A stretch of DNA of 64,000 nucleotides, taken from contig NZ_FTMO01000001.1 in NCBI RefSeq assembly GCF_900156025.1, positions 806,001 to 870,000 on the forward strand, in the 5' to 3' direction. Position 1 is the stretch's first letter; every line of letters starts with the position of its first letter. A program made the translations under genes and the position numbers. Shown piece by piece: positions 62,801 through 64,000 of the stretch. The notes under the pieces are model-generated. The model saw only the letters and a program-made list of their open reading frames with translations. It was not told the DNA's origin and did not search any database. Source of the DNA: Allobosea sp. TND4EK4 (GTDB lineage: Bacteria; Pseudomonadota; Alphaproteobacteria; Rhizobiales; Beijerinckiaceae).

Positions 62801-64000
62801 TCAGCCGAGCAGCCCCGCATAGGGCAGGAAGGGTTGAAGGCTGCCCTCGCCTGCCTCCCCGGACTCTTCCGCCAGTTCGACAAGCCCATCCGATTGCGAG
62901 AGCGAGACCAGCGAGCCGGCCCCGATGCCGGGATGGCGGTGCGCGATCCAGCCGCCATTCGCGCCCGGCTGGAGCGAAGCACGCAGGAACTCCCGGCGGC
63001 CGGGCTGCTTGCGATGGGCAAAGCCGAGCGTCACCGTCAGGCGCTGCAGCGGCAGGCAGGCCGTGCCGGCGAGCCGGGCGATCACCGGGCGAGCCAGCAG
63101 CGCAAACGTCACGAAGACCGCGACGGGATTGCCAGGGAGCCCGATGAAGGGCGTCGTCCCGATACGCCCGAACGCCACCGGCTTGCCCGGCTTGATCGCG
63201 ATGCGCCACAGATCGAGCGCGCCCTGCGCCGCCACCGCCGCCTTGACGTGATCCTCCTCGCCGACGGAGACCCCGCCCGAGGTCATCACCAGATCGCACC
63301 CTTGCGCGGCCTCGCCAAGCCGCTGCGCCAGCCTGTCCCTGTCATCGCGCAGGATGCCGAGATCGACAGGATCCGCACCCGCTCTCACGAGCAGCGCCCG
63401 CAGCATCGCGCGGTTGGCATCGTAGATCGCAGCCCCGGCGAGAGGCTGCCCGGGTTCGGTGAGCTCGTCGCCGGTCGAGAACAGCGCGACGCGCGGGCGG
63501 CGCAGCACGGCGACGCGCTCCAGCCCGAGTGCCGCGAGCAGGCCGACATCCTGTGGGCGCAAACGGTGACCGGCCGCGAAAACCGCCGCCCCCTGCGCCA
63601 CATCCTCTCCCGCCGGCCTGATATGCGCGCCGGGACGCAGGCCGGGCGACAGGGTGATCCCGTCGCCCTCGCGCCGGACATGCTCCTGCATCGCGATGCT
63701 GTCAGCGCCTTCGGGGACCGGCGCGCCGGTGAAAATCCTGACGGCGCCGACGCCGGACAACAATGGCGCGGTCGCCCCGGCCGCCACGCGGCCCAGAACA
63801 GGCAGCCGGGTCTCCGCTGCCCGCGCGAGATCGGCATGGCGCAGCGCATAGCCGTCGACGGCGGCGTTCGCGAAAGGCGGCAACGGCAGCGGCGCCACGA
63901 CGTCCCCGGCGAGGACGCGTCCATCGGCCTCGGCCAGCGGCAGCGCCGCTGGCTCGCCCACCGGCGTCACGGCGGCGAGTGCCAGTGCCGCGGCCTGCTC
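62801..64000 (-). CDS. moeA: Molybdopterin molybdotransferase MoeA, N-terminus cut by window edge
   Basis: About 399 residues are visible; the frame stays open to base 64000 with the family-like EQAAALALAAVTPVGEP, so the start lies outside. MoeA inserts molybdate into adenylated molybdopterin. Conserved segments are LPPFANAAVDGYAL, RIFTGAPVPEGADSIAMQEH, FSTGDELTEPGQPL, LVMTSGGVSVGEEDHVK and GTTPFIGLPGNPVAVFVTF. The C-terminal domain ends QPFLPYAGLLG. The protein looks complete apart from the few residues beyond the edge. A mobB/mobA-type neighbour may lie outside the window. Confidence 0.96.
   Translation of the reverse strand, partial: EQAAALALAAVTPVGEPAALPLAEADGRVLAGDVVAPLPLPPFANAAVDGYALRHADLARAAETRLPVLGRVAAGATAPLLSGVGAVRIFTGAPVPEGADSIAMQEHVRREGDGITLSPGLRPGAHIRPAGEDVAQGAAVFAAGHRLRPQDVGLLAALGLERVAVLRRPRVALFSTGDELTEPGQPLAGAAIYDANRAMLRALLVRAGADPVDLGILRDDRDRLAQRLGEAAQGCDLVMTSGGVSVGEEDHVKAAVAAQGALDLWRIAIKPGKPVAFGRIGTTPFIGLPGNPVAVFVTFALLARPVIARLAGTACLPLQRLTVTLGFAHRKQPGRREFLRASLQPGANGGWIAHRHPGIGAGSLVSLSQSDGLVELAEESGEAGEGSLQPFLPYAGLLG

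Overview
The window is high-GC, gene-dense chromosomal DNA of an alphaproteobacterium of the order Hyphomicrobiales (Rhizobiales). The evidence is an F0 ATP synthase operon (atpI-B-E-F'-F) standing apart from F1, a coxB-ctaD-ctaB-small protein-ctaG-coxC cluster with SURF1, alphaproteobacterial-only families (IalB, Alph_Pro_TM/TIGR02186, PodJ-like Sel1 protein), and CtrA/GANTC-like sites. Gene order and repeat content fit Bosea or a close relative. That genus call is inference from memory of such genomes, not a search result. I see no phage, integrase, transposase, CRISPR array, rRNA or tRNA.

Layout: (1) 1-4002 end of a DsbA-type oxidoreductase and complete smc. (2) 4003-7053 a repeat, a candidate promoter and the F0 operon, closed by a strong terminator. 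(3) 7127-9182 a secreted dienelactone-hydrolase-like protein converging on an L,D-transpeptidase. (4) 9421-14300 the minus-strand glycine cleavage operon gcvT-gcvH-gcvPA-gcvPB behind a clear tandem glycine riboswitch. (5) 14419-15518 an IalB/lipoprotein pair, divergent from (6) the cytochrome c oxidase cluster 15872-21184, followed by DUF983 and SURF1. (7) 22470-28845 threonine synthase, an M16 protease, a GNAT acetyltransferase and a large membrane PAS-GGDEF-EAL protein. (8) 28891-31834 flavodoxin-like protein, YqgE/AlgH, DsbD N-domain protein and a 1-Cys peroxiredoxin. (9) 31943-43559 minus-strand housekeeping block: mutL, pgi, a paired catalytic/non-catalytic M16 protease set, a DUF3035/BamF-like secreted protein, lspA, ileS, ribF. 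(10) 43660-49143 MaoC hydratase, lone CheY, HAD phosphatase, degenerate EAL protein, TPR membrane protein. (11) 49339-57242 class III aminotransferase, then a minus-strand beta-oxidation cluster (acyl-CoA dehydrogenase, thiolase, FadB/J-like) with a deformylase-like pseudoenzyme and an upstream MerR regulator. (12) 57598-64000 PodJ-like polarity protein, TauE/SafE exporter with its TIGR02186 partner, and moeA cut by the window edge.

Most of the window is ordinary core metabolism and envelope biology. The most interesting signals are the tandem glycine riboswitch, the deformylase paralogue that has lost two of three metal ligands, an operator-like dyad on the promoter of the beta-oxidation genes next to a MerR gene, CtrA-like and GANTC sites before the PodJ-like gene, two c-di-GMP proteins with degenerate active sites, the asymmetric M16 pair, and a dispersed family of two-hairpin intergenic repeats. 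I did not find a wholly new multi-gene system.
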